Shown: positions 11,008-23,239, counted from the first letter of the stretch. The stretch: DNA of 64,000 nt from Geosiphon pyriformis (GCA_016748015.1 JAAOMT010000708.1:137440-201439); one strand, 5' to 3'. Translations and numbers: made by a program. Notes: generated by a model from the sequence alone, not told the origin.

Positions 11008-11560
11008 CACCAGCCACTATTACCGAAAACACCACCCTAGCCACCATATTTTCTTTTGACATCAATAATTTGAACACCCATAGCCTTTTTAGTAGAGCAG
11101 CCATCAATTAGGATAAACCAATAACAGCTCTATACACCAATGCCAGAGTCAGAGGAATAGATATTAAATTAATTCTGAATAGCGGATCAGCCAGTAGCAT
11201 AATCACAAAACAGTTCATGGACCAACTAGGTTGCTGAATAGACCATGCTGCTACCGTCCGAATCATTACAGTGGATGGAAACACAAAAACCCCAATAGGA
11301 GAAATTGACAACTTCCCCTTCAAGATTAATGGAATCCAAATTTCTATCAAAGTACTTGTCATGGAAGCTATTCAATATCAAGCTCTAGTGGGAAACAATT
11401 GGTTGTCAAAAGCCAATGTTACTCTCAACTGGAACACCCAAGAACTTCAACTCACATTCAACAGACAGCATGCCCAAGTTCCAGCTATGTGTGGACACTT
11501 TAAAACCCAACATACTAAGGAACTTCTTATTGAATTCGAAGACACATCAATACTACCAAC
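11008..11560 (+). pseudogene. Element B aspartic protease (active-site Asp replaced)
   Basis: Retropepsin-like domain. The catalytic signature reads LILNSGSASSIIT, with Asn (codon 11178-11180) where D has Asp in DSG; a GAT to AAT transition explains it. The rest follows the family (AATVRIITVDGNTKTPIGEIDNF and QALVGNNWLSKANVTLNW, in line with the same segments of A, D and E). Stops at about 11109 and 11235. In frame with gag, as for a Gag-Pol fusion. Confidence 0.78.
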
Positions 11561-12470
11561 CATCGAGACCTATCAGGTTTCATGGGTGGATGATTATCAA
11601 ACTGAACTACTCCTACCACCAACTTGGGAAGAAAAAAGAAAAGGCAGAGCCAAAGAAGAACTCCAATTATTATCACTAGGATACGTAACCTTGGACCAAA
11701 GAAATTTATTTTATCAACCTCTAAAACTAATATGTGTCAATTGTGAGAAAAAACTATCCACTATGGATACATGTATTGGAGACAATAAAAAATGGCCCAC
11801 CATCACCAAATACTATTGCAGACCTTGTTTACTGGAAAGATTTGGATGACTAAAATGACAAGGCAAATGAAACAACACGCTATGCCTTGCATATAGCAAA
11901 ATCCTGCCAGATGAAAAACTCTGAAATGATGTGTCTGGTAGAGGAGAAACATGCGACAAGACTTGTTAATACACCATATTAATCAACAATTGGGTATGAA
12001 AGGGAACCCCCATCGAGGATGCTTGGAAATAAGCACTCAACAGACTGGACGGTTATCCACATGATGACCACAAAATCTGGAGAATGGCAAGTGCCAAAGC
12101 CAAAGGTGCCACACCCAAAGAAATATGAGAAATCAAGGACAATCCTTGGACACCCGAATATAATAAACCCAACTACTCCGAGGATGATTTTTTTATAGAT
12201 GACCCAAATGCATTTCAGAACCAATATCAGGAATTGGCCTCAACTTATGAAGAACAAGAGCAAAGATTGGCCGATTTGAATACTAAACTGTGCGATCACT
12301 GTTTGATCTCCTGTCACTTCCAGTACTGTGACGAATGTGATCTCATGTTCAATTTGTCTCCAAGAATACTGTTTCTAATCACCAAACAAAAACTTCAAAA
12401 TCACCATCCACAACCTGACAGAAGATGTTATTGAAATCTCTGAAGGGACCCTCATCGGTTCCATATCCGC
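11560..12470 (+). pseudogene. Element B Cys-rich accessory region (function unknown)
   Basis: Follows the protease in frame. It has a CVNCEKKLS motif, then YYCRPCLLERFG (11813-11849), further CxxC-type pairs, and CDHCLISCHFQYCDEC at about 12290-12345. The same series of Cys pairs occurs in A, B', C, D and E at the same place. It looks metal-binding but I do not recognise it as a known family. The dUTPase expected next is missing: sequence passes from the CDHC block to its far side within a few bases near 12384. Confidence 0.6.
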
Positions 12471-12558
12471 AGATATTCAGAATTCTGAAAAACCCCAGTC
12501 CATTCCAGATTTCACACAATTATTCTTATTCTGTGACATTACCTCACAAGTATGGAAT

Positions 12559-13480
12559 TTGCCAAAAAAAAGTTACTTGTTTACACCAGAAGAGATTAAT
12601 AAATTGAATTTAGGAAATTTAAGGACCCTGCAACAAATGCAACTCAAAATCCTTCTGAATCAGTATGCTGATGTCTTTGCCAGCAAAAATGAATTTGGAC
12701 ACACCGATATTGTGAAGCATCAGATTGATATGGGAGACGCTCGACCAATTAAGCAATGAGCTTACCGCATACTCCTATCTGACAATAATCTAATTAAGCA
12801 AGAAGTGCAACAGATGCTTGATAATGACTTAATCAAAGAATCATTAAGCCCTTGGTCTTCTTTAGTAGTCTTGGTCACCAAGAAAAACAGAAAAGTGTGA
12901 TTCTGTATAGATTATTGAAAACTAAATAGCATCATGTGAGAAGATAGTTATCCCACTCCCCTTATCTAGGAAATTCTGGATAATCTAGGGAAAAAGAAAT
13001 GGTTCTCATCATTAGATTTAGCAAGTGGTTACTGGCAAGTTGAAATGGATCCCAAAGACAAAGGAAAAACAGCATTTACCACTTGAGATAGAAACTTCGA
13101 GTTTAACGTAATGCCTTTTGGACTTTGTAATGTTCCTACCACGTTTCAATGCCTGATGGATGTAGTATACAAAGGAATCCTTTGGAAATCAGTAGTAATC
13201 TACCTAGATGACACAAATGTGTTTTTCGAAATATTTGATGACTATCTGCTCCACCTGCAACAAGTCTTTGAATGCCTTTATAGTGCTGGATTGAAACTCA
13301 ATCCTGAGAAGTGCTTCTTTGAAAAAACCAAGTTAAAATTCCTAGGACATGTAATTGACAAGGATGGAGTTAAACCTGATCCAGATAAAGTACAAAAAGT
13401 CAAGAATTTTCCAGCCCCAATCAACCTCAGAGAATTACAAGGATTTCTAGGATTGGCAGGATATTATTGTTGATTTGTCA
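12559..13480 (+). pseudogene. Element B reverse transcriptase
   Basis: Ty3/gypsy-type RT. Motif A reads FSSLDLASGYWQVEMDP (about 13005-13055), the fingers-palm MPFGLCNVPTTFQ at 13111-13149, motif C YLDDTNVF at about 13201-13224, and the connection LKFLGHVIDKDGVKPDPDK follows. Both motif C aspartates are kept, unlike in A, B', C and D. Stops at 12757, 12898, 12916, 13084 and 13472 include TGA replacing likely CGA Arg codons. The N-terminus includes the conserved block INKLNLGNLRTLQQMQLKILL. Confidence 0.9.
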
Positions 13481-14002
13481 AAGGTTTCTTGAATATTGCA
13501 AAACCACTCCATCAATTGTTGTCCAAATACATACTGTACTTGTGGAAAGAAGATCAACAGAAAGCATTTGACTATCTCAAGCAGTGATTGATCACATCCC
13601 CAATCCTGATTTACCCAGATTTCATTAAACAGTTCATTGTTACTATGGATGCCTCAAAAAATGCTCTAAGAACAGTCTTATCACAGATAAGACTGAACAA
13701 TAGAGAACACCCAGTTGCCTATGCTAATTGTAGCACTAGCCCAGCAAAAAAAAATTACAGCACAACAGATCTGGAATGTCTTGCCATTTATTGGGCCGTA
13801 CAGACTTGAAAACATTACCTCAGTCAACCATTTGACCTATATACCGACCACAAAGGACTTATTTGGTTACTCAACAATCCACAACTAGAAGGAAAATATG
13901 CGAGATGAAGTACTTATCTGCAACAATTCTCACTCAAAGTCTATTACAAAGAAGGATCCAAGAACACCAATACTAACAGTTTGTCAAGGATGCCACAAAC
14001 CT
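13481..14002 (+). pseudogene. Element B RNase H
   Basis: Continues the RT frame: FIVTMDASKNALRTVLSQ, then HPVAYANCSTSPAKKNYSTTDLE, ECLAIYWAVQ and DLYTDHKGLIWLL. These match the catalytic D-E-D pattern of Ty3/gypsy RNase H. Stops occur at 13585 (CGA to TGA type), 13807 and 13906. It ends with a NSLSRMPQT segment and a stop at 14000. Confidence 0.85.
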
Positions 14003-14039
14003 AATTCCAGACCCATAAACACACTCACTTATCAATAAC

Positions 14040-15381
14040 TACATCAGTACCTATCGACACTACATTTCAAGGAAATATTATCTCAACAGGAACAGAGTAC
14101 CATACGAAAACAAGCCCGAAATTATTTTATTCAAGACAACCAACTATATTGACAAGAACACCAAAACCACCCCAACCCACAACGACTAATCAAGAACAGT
14201 GAAAGAGAAACTATACTATATAGTGTGCACTCAAATCTGACTGCAGAACACTTTAACAAAGATGCTACCCTCAAGAGAATACTAAACTTATACTATTGGC
14301 CAACAATATATAAAGACATTTTCGAATACATGCTCAATTGTGATGTATGTCAGCAAAAAGGAGGAGCAAGATCAACAGAACCACTTTGACCCATTCCAGT
14401 TGGAAATCTATTTGATAGAATTGGGATTGATTTAGTTGGACCTTTTTTAATTACATCCCAAGGAAATTGCTATATCGCTGTAGCCATAGACTATCTTACA
14501 AAATGGCCAGAAGCCAGAGCAATCCAAGTGGCCAACGCCAAAACAGTAGCCAAATTTGTGCATCAAGACCTAATTTGCCAACATAGATGTCTGAAAGAAT
14601 TATTATCTGATCAGGGAACACACTTTGTTAATAATATGCTGACTGAACTAAGCCAATGGTTTGAAATAAAGAGACCCTTATTGTTACCATACCACTCACA
14701 AACAAACGGACTAGTAGAACAATTTAACAGAACACTGTACAAAGCACTAGCAAAAATAAGTTATGAAAACAGACAAGAATGTGACTTATTCATATCTTCT
14801 GTACTCTTTGTATACCAAACATTGAAACAAATATGACTCAGTTCACACCATTTGAACTAGTCTATGGAAGAAAAACTATATTACCAATTGAACGAGTGAT
14901 ACTGTCATACCCAACAGAAACAATCAATGAAGAGAATTTTGAAACTACCTTATACCAAAGAATGTACCAGCTAATGAAAACGTTGGAAAACAATCGAAGA
15001 ACAGCAGCTAACAATATTAGTCATGCTCAAGAATGACAAAAAGAAAGACATGATAAACACCTATCAGAACAACCAATGGAATTCAAGATTGGAGACCAAG
15101 TACTGTTACATCGTACAAAAGCTGAGAAACAGTGGAGTGGAAAGTTTGACCCAAAGTGGGACAGTTCATTCCACATACACAAAGCATTAGGAAATGGAGC
15201 TTACAAATTACAATTGGAAGACAGGATTTTAAAAAAAGTAGCGCATGGAAATCGGTTAAAAATTTATTATGTAAAACAGGAATCATCATCATTAATATCT
15301 CAACTAGGAACACAAATTTCATTAATCAGACCAGAAGATATACCACGAGATCTGGAATCAATTATTGTCATTGAAATGTAG
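14040..15381 (+). pseudogene. Element B integrase
   Basis: Zinc-binding N-terminal region (CDVCQQKGGARSTEPL), then catalytic core with Asp in GIDLVGPF, Asp in LLSDQGTHFVNN and Glu in QTNGLVEQFNRTL spaced D-35-E, all present. The C-terminal part resembles a GPY/F module (KIGDQVLLHRTKAEKQWSGKFDPKW, then LGNGAYKLQLED). A 1-nt deletion near 14832, relative to B', shifts the frame. It ends at a TAG at 15379-15381. No chromodomain is apparent. Confidence 0.85.
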
Positions 15382-15401
15382 ACAATGGGCAGCAAATTAA
15401 A

Positions 15402-16196
15402 TTGGGGAATTCAAATATATATAGTATCCGAAAAGCAGCAAGAAACGATAGAAATTTCAACATAGACCTTTCAGATCAAATTTTAAAATTATCTAAACAA
15501 TTATTTGAAACAATTCAAAAATCGACATCTCAAATAGAAATAACAATTGATAAAAAAGAAATATGGTATAAAAATAAGAGCAGAAGAGGAGAGAATGAAA
15601 GTTCAATTAGAACTAAACATTCTCTCTTCTACCCACCACTTGAAAGGCAATGTTGGAGGAAAAATTGCCTTCAGACAGAAGGTAGAAAAGAAGAAAGCAA
15701 AGAATGAGAAAAAGATTACAAAAGAAGATACTTGGTCCCCGAGCTTGAAGAAATAAAAGAAGCTTTAGTTCGTGAGACCGAACTCCCTGAAACAGGGGAG
15801 TGGACACCTGACAATGCCCAGAAATGGAAAGAAAGACTTCCTCCAGCTTATTGGTTTTACAAAATTGGAGAACAGCTTGACTTGAAAACACCATACGAAG
15901 ACCTCAGCCAGAAAACGTTCAACAAAAAAGCAATACAACAAGTAGAAAAATTCATAAAGAAAAACAACCTGACCCTACATTACAAAGCAGCATACCAACT
16001 ATACACCACTTTCTAACATTGCCCAAATGTACTACTGAATGGATCTATAAAAACCATAATGGTTAACAACATAGGACGAATAACCAATCAACAGTTCAAA
16101 GACCTACAAAAGGCAATATTCAAGGCAACAATTGAACATTACACAAACAAAGCCATGATAACAGATACATACAATTTTGCAGGAGCTCAATTTTAA
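15402..16196 (+). pseudogene. Element B ORF3, unrecognised protein after integrase
   Basis: One frame from 15402 to 16016 with a single TGA at 15705, then a short tail to 16196 ending in YNFAGAQF. It includes DLSDQILKLSKQLFETIQ, a basic middle and an acidic, helical part (PELEEIKEALVRETELPETG). Corresponding but diverged sequences follow integrase in A (23240-23890), B' (53640-54400) and D (28165-28560). No signal peptide or membrane segment is seen, so it is not an obvious envelope. Function unknown. Confidence 0.6.
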
Positions 16197-16210
16197 AAAG
16201 AGAGGGATAA
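16196..16210 (+). promoter_or_regulatory. Polypurine tract of element B
   Basis: AAAAAGAGAGGGATAA abuts the 3' LTR, the expected plus-strand primer. Parallel tracts occur before 23907 (AAAGAAGAGGAAA) and before 54421 (AAAAAGAGAGAGA). Confidence 0.7.
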
Positions 16211-17287
16211 TATTACCCGAGTAGAAAAACCGATCCAAAGTTATGAAGAAACATGACCAAAACGTAACATAATACAGAATAACGCGCAATAACATTGAAT
16301 AATACATTATAATATAGGATAACGTATTATAATGCAGGATAACACAGAATAGTGCACAATAACATAGGATAATGTGTTATAACACAGAATAACACAGAAT
16401 AACATGTAATAATGTCAGATAATATATTATAACATAGGGTAACTAGTGATAATGTAGAAAAATGAAGCAATAACAGAAACAACAAAGCAATAGTTAGCAA
16501 TAGTGAGACAATTAAAAGCAATCCTGTAAAACCAAAAGAATGTATAAAAGCAAGTAGTTATAGAAGTGAGAAAAGACAGATAGATATGAACCTTTAGACA
16601 AGAATTAAATATCTATACCCCTTTATTTTTTATTATCTTCTCTATTTCATCTCCTGAAATAAACCAATTATTAAAGAAATCAGAATCACAAATTCATGTT
16701 TTTGAACTTCATGGAATTTACGTGAATTAATTCTTGTCTTGTACCTCTGTTCTAGGACAAATGCTCTTAGCATAACCGTCTCAAACCTATTAATGATTTG
16801 GACCAATCACTTTTGATTACGGCGATTGACAATACTAATTTATCTTTTTTTTCTTTTTTTTTCTTTTATTTTTCTTTTTTTTTCTTTTTCTGTCTTATTT
16901 CTGTGGAGCGGCAACATAGTAAAATTGACTGTCTGGAAATAGACTTCGTGATAGCCTAGTAAAAGAGGGAAGCTCCCCCTAAGTTTTGGATATTAACATT
17001 ATCTTGTTAGCTTATCAGAAGGGCGAAAAGACAATGCCAGACCCTAATGACTGTGCTTGTTAGCTCGGAAAAGAAAGCTCACATTTACGAAAAATGTTGT
17101 AATTGATGAAAAACAAACTCTGTGTCTTATAACCAAAGAACTCAACAGGTAAATTTACATCCAGGAATAAACTTTTAGAGACTGATAATCAAGACTAAGC
17201 CAACAGAATTATGCAGAAGATGCATCATCAATAATTGAGAGTGCCAAACATTACTATTTTTCATACCCACCAAGTTTACCTATAACA
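16211..17287 (+). repeat. 3' LTR of element B (LTR family 2)
   Basis: 1077 bp, TATTACCCGAG...CCTATAACA; near-colinear partner of 8837-9909 with the same palindromic array (16268-16450) and a TATA box at 16543-16550. Confidence 0.92.
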
Positions 17288-17291
17288 CTGA

Positions 17292-17790
17292 TTAGCTGTG
17301 GCAGCCAGAGATGCAAGTCTGTCACAACTGTGGTAAACAAGGTTACATTAGAGCTAACTGCCATTTTTATAGTAATCCACAATCAGGAAATCAATACCAA
17401 AACCCTGATCACAGCATTTAAACTCCACATTATTACTCAAATCAAAGCCAATATTAGCTCACGTATCTGCCAATAATATAGGAGTTAATATATCAACCAC
17501 CTATATATCAACCCCCAATTTATCAACCACAGCTACAAGTAATATATCAACCATAGCCACCAGTAATTTATCAACCTTAGCAACTTCAAACAACACTCCA
17601 AAACCCCATCCAAATAACATCAGGAAACCCCAGATTCAAAGTCACCCAAAACTGAAGATTAGTGATGGTGGTTCACCAACTGATCTCCAGTTTACCAAAT
17701 CACTTATTAAGATTATACCAGTGGAATTCAGAAGCTGGGTACACCTAAAACCCAAATTTTCAGAACTATTTAAGTTTTCTGATAACCCCA
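17292..17790 (+). pseudogene. Element A gag C-terminus: CCHC knuckle and Pro-rich linker
   Basis: Resumes element A after the element B insertion. A zinc knuckle CHNCGKQGYIRANC (C-x2-C-x4-H-x4-C) is intact at about 17314-17355, followed by a tandem IYQPP/VIYQP-type linker (17500-17580). Stops are frequent. Confidence 0.75.
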
Positions 17791-17794
17791 GAAG

Positions 17795-18420
17795 ATGTCC
17801 CATCCAACAAACAGAAAACTCATCACATACCAACACCTACTAACAATATTCCACCAGCTATCATCACTAAGAATAAATTACTGGATGCTATCTTCTCATT
17901 TAAACTTGAAGAACCATCAGTTACGCCATTATTTAGTGGAGCCATTTTTAAAAAAAAACCTATCACTGTTATGTATACTGATGCCAAAGTTGATGGCCAT
18001 TCCATCAAATTGATTCTAGACAGTAAATCAGCTGGCAGCATTATCATAAGACAACTTATGAACCAATTAGATTGCCGAATTGATTGAACTGCTAGTGCAC
18101 AAATCATCACTGCTGATGGAGTGACAAAAACTCCAATCAGCAAGATTGATAACTTCCCTATAAAAGTTAACAGCATCATTGTGTTAATCAAAATATTAGT
18201 TATAGAAGCCACTCAATACCAAGCACTTGTCAATAACAATTGGCTGTCTAAAACCAACGCAACACTTAATTAGAACACACAGGAGCTTCAACTTAGCCAA
18301 AACAGTTAACACACATACATACCAATCACATGTGGTCATTTCAAGACCACTAACATGCCAGCACTACTTATCGAGTTTAAAAAAGAAGAGAAAAAACCTA
18401 CCTAAAAAGCCTATCAAGTA
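17795..18420 (+). pseudogene. Element A aspartic protease
   Basis: Retropepsin-like domain with active-site region LILDSKSAGSIII; Asp is kept but the following Gly codon of the DSG loop is changed. Downstream it has AQIITADGVTKTPISKIDNFPIKV and QALVNNNWLSKTNATLN, colinear with B, B', D and E. Stops at about 18085, 18271 and 18307. Confidence 0.78.
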
Positions 18421-19365
18421 TTATGAATTGAAAACAACCACAATGAATTACTGCTAATACTTTTTTGGAATAACAAAGAAAAAGAAAAACAAAAGGAAGA
18501 ACTTACCTGAAATACCAACCAAGCTTGGAGAACTGACAATAAACTAAATAAATTATCAACTTGAGAGTGGAAAAAAAACAATAAGGAAAAAGGAAAAGAG
18601 AAAAAAGAAAAAACAACATTTACCAGCACTACTACTTATAATTCCTACACTTATACTACTCCACAACGATCTACCTATTGCCAACCAAAGCTCATATGTG
18701 TTGATTGCAACAAGAAATTGTCATTAATGAGTACATGCTATGGCAATAATAAAGAATACCAAACAGCAACTAAGTTTTATTGCTGTCTATGTGTTATTAA
18801 ACACTTTGGAAGACCAAAACAAATGAAAAAATAGGATAATGAACCATGCTTGGCTTGTGAAAAAACTCTTTTAGACAAAGGAATGTGGAATGACATTCCT
18901 AAACAAGGAAAAATGTGTGGCAAATCATGTTAATACATGATCCTAATAAGTGATTGAGTTAGAAAAGGAACACCGATAGAAGCCATCTGGAGAAGAACTG
19001 TAAAATGTTTGGATAGATGTCCATACAATGATAATGAAATTTGGGAAATGACTTTTACCAAAATTGAAGGAACATTATTAGAAGAAATAAAGATGATCAA
19101 AAATAACTCTCCAAAGCCTATAGAACTTGACTAAGACCCAGAACCAGTCATAAATCTCTTGGATCTAAAACAATTCTACAAACACTACCAGAAATTAGCA
19201 CTCACTAGAAAGGAACAAGAGCAACAGTTGGAAAAAATAAACACAAGACTATGTGACCATTATTTGATCCCATGTGACTTCCAATATTGTAATAAGTATG
19301 ACCTCATTTACAATCTACCACTATGCATGATCTACATGATTCTAGAAGAAGAAAAAACAATTAGC
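18420..19365 (+). pseudogene. Element A Cys-rich accessory region
   Basis: Lys/Glu-rich linker (18470-18620), then CVDCNKKLSLMSTC, FYCCLCVIKHFGRPKQ, CLACEKTL and MCGKSC motifs, and finally LCDHYLIPCDFQYCNK at about 19248-19295. Same order as in B, B', D and E. Possible zinc-binding; function unknown. Confidence 0.6.
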
Positions 19366-20361
19366 AGCTGTGCATCAGAATTGGAATCAACTTTCAATCC
19401 TGATTCAAACTCTGACAACAATGGCAACAAAAATAATGGTTCCAGCTCTGTTCCAAATGACAACAAAAATTACAATAATTCAAACTCTGAGTCAAACCCC
19501 AAAACATACATTGCACTTCCAGATCTTACCAAGGAACAGAAACTTAAATAGTTTAGTAATAACAATAAAGATATTATGCCAGAACATGCACATAATACTA
19601 ATGCAGGATTTGATCTAAGATATCCAGAAAAAGATCTTATCAAATTAGAACTCTATTTGCACACTTGCATTGATCTCAAAATAGCATTAAAAATTCCAGC
19701 AACAATAATGGTTCAGTTAGCATTTAGGAACAGCTTAGCCAAAAAGGGAATCAACATCAAAAGAGGAATAATTGACACAGAATATGTAAGAAATATTATT
19801 GCTATGTTACAAAATGACTTAAAAAAGACATATATTATAGATCCAAATGAAAAAATAGCACAGACAATATTTCTGTCTCTGGTTAAAATAGCTCAATTAG
19901 TATCAGTAGGAAACTGGAAAGAATTAGAGATAACAGCAAAAGAGATACAAGGATTTGAATTCATGAATAGAATAAATGTACTAATTAATATGGCAAAGGA
20001 AGAAATTGTTGACAAAAGAAAAATTATCTTCATCTGTCAACCAATTTCTATTCCACCATATGACCAGTACATGGTAGTTATAAAGAGAAAAGTAAAGGAT
20101 CAAGTTCAGATTTTTGAGGCAGAAGCAACACTTTGTGAATCAGGAGAGATTAGATTAGTTAATTTATACATACCAGCCAAGAGCCACAGTTACATTAAAA
20201 TTTCCATTTACAACAACATGAGAAACATCATCAAAATACCAAAAAGAACTACTATTGGATACTTAACCACCAAACTTGAAGACCAACTGCCAAACACTAT
20301 TCCAGACTTTCCACAACTGTGTGGATATGTAGATATTACATCTCAAATTATATATGGATAA
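19366..20361 (+). pseudogene. Element A dUTPase domain and downstream linker
   Basis: Trimeric dUTPase fold, which would hydrolyse dUTP to dUMP and limit uracil in cDNA. Motif 1 is NAGFDLRYPEKD (19600-19635), motif 2 RNSLAKKG, motif 3 GIIDTEYVRNIIAMLQND with the Asp kept, motif 4 NEKIAQTIFLSL, motif 5 degenerate (GFEFMNR). The 261-aa frame from 19576 is open to a TAA at 20359; the domain's beginning is upstream of 19576. It is followed by a ~120-residue linker before RT. The Asn/Ser-rich stretch at 19400-19500 precedes it. Confidence 0.88.
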
Positions 20362-20370
20362 GAAAAATGT

Positions 20371-21300
20371 TATCTGCTCCAACCAGAACAATTAGAACAG
20401 ATGAATTTGGAAAACTTAGATTCACTACAATGTATGCAGCTTAAAATGTTACTCAACAACTTTAACAACATCTTTGCCAGTGAAAACAAATTTGGCAGAA
20501 CTGACATAATTCAGCACCAGATTAAGACAGAAGATGTGATGCCAATTAAACAAAAAGCATACAGAGTAACATCAGCTAGCCATGAAATCATTTATCAAGA
20601 AATCAACAAAATGCTTGACAATGGGCTAATTCAGCCATCAATGAGCCCATGATTGTTACTAGTGGTACTAGTCCATAAGAAAAATGGAAAAATTTGCTTT
20701 TGTGTGGATTACTAGAAACTAAATAGAATAACAAAAAAAAATAGTTACTTGACTCCAAAGATCCAAAAACTGTTCAATGTTTTTGGAGGAAAGACATAGT
20801 TTTCAACTTTAGACTTAGACAGTGGTTATTGACAAGTAGCCATGAAACCAGAAGACAAAGAGAAAATGGTTTTTACAAATCAAAAAGGAAATTTCGAATT
20901 TGAAGTAATGCCATTTGGCTTAATGAATGCTCCAGCCACATTTCAATAACTAATGGAAATTGTCTATATGAGACTACTATGGAAATCAGTAGTTGTATAC
21001 TTGGATAACACCAATGTGTTCTCAAAAACATTTGATGATCATCTGCATTATCTCCAACAAGTATTTGAAAGACTCAGATGAACAGAATTAAAATTAAATG
21101 CAAACAAATGCTTCTTTGGCAAAACTGAACTCAAGTTTTTGGGACATGTTGTAAGCAAAGATAGTATCAAAACGGATCCAGATAAGATTGAGATTGTTAA
21201 GAACTTTCTAGTACCAAATAATTTCACAGAATTAAAAGCATTCTTGGGATTTGCTGGATACTACTACTGCTTTATTAAAAACTTTTCCAAAATAGCTTAA
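20371..21300 (+). pseudogene. Element A reverse transcriptase
   Basis: RT with LLVVLVHKKNGKICFCVDY, motif A FSTLDLDSGY, MPFGLMNAPATFQ, motif C YLDNTNVFS (second catalytic Asp is Asn, about 21001-21009) and KFLGHVVSKDSIKTDPDKIE. Stops near 20650, 20713, 20797, 20830, 20947 and 21078. Confidence 0.9.
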
Positions 21301-21800
21301 CCACTACACCAATTCCAAACAAAAAATACCAAATATAAATGGACTGAAACTCAACAAAAAGCTTTTAATATATTAAGAAGAAAGCTTATTCAAGTTCCAA
21401 TACTAATCTATTCAAATCATAGCAAGCCATTTATAATTACAACTGATGCATCTGGTCAAGCATTGGGAGCAGTACTATTGCAAAGAGAACCAGATAAAAG
21501 AGAACATCCAGTAGCTTATGCCAGTAGAAACTTAAGTCCAGCTGAAAAGAACTATAGAACTCTAGCACTAGAACACTTAGCTATCTATTGGGCTGTCATC
21601 AAATGGAAAGAATACTTGAGTCAAAAGTTTGATGTATATACTGATCACAAAAGATTGACTTCAATCCAAAAGCAAGAATTTGGAAATGATCACTATGTCA
21701 GATAGAAAATAAAACTTTCACCATTTAATTATACAGTATATTACAAAAAAGGAAAAGAAAATGGAAATGCTGACGGATTGTTATGAATGAGACAAATCTA
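21301..21800 (+). pseudogene. Element A RNase H
   Basis: FIITTDASGQALGAVLLQREPDKREHP-type block (21430-21510), NYRTLALEHLAIYWAV and YTDHKRLTSI motifs present; good D-E-D pattern. Stops at 21703 and near 21784. Confidence 0.85.
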
Positions 21801-21839
21801 AAAACATTTTTAACCCAAAAATATAACAAAAAGATGAAT

Positions 21840-23207
21840 TTACAAAAATGCCAACAACTCCAACATTATATAAATACCCAATTGTTCAAGGAAAAATTAT
21901 CTCAAAAAGAACAAAACAACATAAAACAGCAATTAAAATATTTTATCAACCATTAAAATATCTTTTACCAGAAGAACAAAAAAAATCCAAATCAACCAAC
22001 CAGAGTAATTACAAAATTGGAGAAAAAAACAATATTATTCAACATGCACTCAAACCCAACAGCAGAACATTTTCACAAAGAAACAACCATAAAAAGAACC
22101 AGAAAAAGATACTATTGGCCATTAATGTATCTGAACATTATTCAATATGTTCAAAATTGTGATGTTTGTCAAAGAAAAGGTGGAACAAAACCCAGTGAAC
22201 CATTGAGACCAATCAAAGTGGAACAACCATTTAATCATATTAGAATTGACTTAATCAGACTATTAACAATTACCAGCAGAGGCAACAGATATATTGCAGT
22301 AGCCATAAATTATCTCACAAAATGGCCAGAAGCAAAAGCCATTCAAAAAACAGATGCAGAATCCATTGCCAAATTCATTCATTAAGATTTGATTTGTCAA
22401 CATAAATGTTCAAAAGAACTATTATCAGATCAAAAAACTCACTTTGTAAATAGAACATTGGTGAAATTAAGTCAAAGATTTGGGATAAAAAGATTATTAT
22501 CATCATTATATCATCTACAAACAAATGGGTTAGTTGAAAGATTTAACAGAACATTGTGTAAAACCATTGCCAAAATCAGCCAAAAAAACCAAGATGAATA
22601 GGATTTGATTATACTATCAGTATTATTTACTTATCGAACAATGAAACAAGACACTATACAAGCAACACTATTCAAATTAGTATACGGTAGAACAACAACA
22701 TTACCAGTAAAGATAAAAGTTAAAACATATCCAACAAAACCAATAGCAGAAAAAAATTTTCAAAGAACATTGTTGAAAAGAACATATAACTTAATAGAGA
22801 CATTAGAAAACACATGGCAAAGAACAGCTGATAACATCCAAAAGTTACAAGAAAAACAAAAAGAAAGACATAATAACCAACTACCAAAGAAACCAGTTGA
22901 ATTCAAGATTGAAGACAAAATACTTTTACATCATACTAAAGTGGAAAAACAATGGAGTGAAAAATTTGACCCCAAATGAGATGGACTATTTCACATAGAA
23001 GAAATTCTTGGAAATGAAGCTTATAAATTAAGGTTAAACAACAAAATCTTAACCAAAGCAGCACATGGTGATCAACTGAAACAATATTACCATATAGTAT
23101 CATTATCTACCAGCAATATTCTCCAATTAAAAGTACAGAGAATACTAGTCAAACCAAATGAGATCTTACGAGATCTAGAACCAATTATAATAATTGAATC
23201 AAACATG
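21840..23207 (+). pseudogene. Element A integrase
   Basis: HHCC-type region (NMHSNPTAEHFHKETT, then CDVCQRKGGTKPSEPL), catalytic core Asp in RIDLIRLL, Asp in LLSDQKTHFVN and Glu in GLVERFNRTL, and a C-terminal GPY/F-like part (FKIEDKILLHHTKVEKQWSEKF). Frames change near 22020 and stops sit at 22384, 22600 and 22978. Confidence 0.85.
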
Positions 23208-23239
23208 TAAAATTGAACAACAACAAAAAAAGTATATAA

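Larger units (their letters stand above)
8837..17287 (+). mobile_element. Element B: gag- and dUTPase-deleted LTR retrotransposon
   Basis: Inserted in element A gag. LTRs of family 2 lie at 8837-9909 and 16211-17287, with 4-bp duplication CTAA (8833-8836) / CTGA (17288-17291). Compared with sister element B' (45356-55454) it lacks about 1 kb of gag (junction near 10580) and about 0.75 kb including all of dUTPase (junction near 12384). RT and integrase catalytic residues are retained, but the protease Asp is Asn and there are scattered stops. Confidence 0.88.

Noticed and set aside
15402-16196. Envelope gene making the element an errantivirus-like retrovirus
   Set aside because: No signal peptide, furin-like site or transmembrane helix visible; composition is polar and charged.
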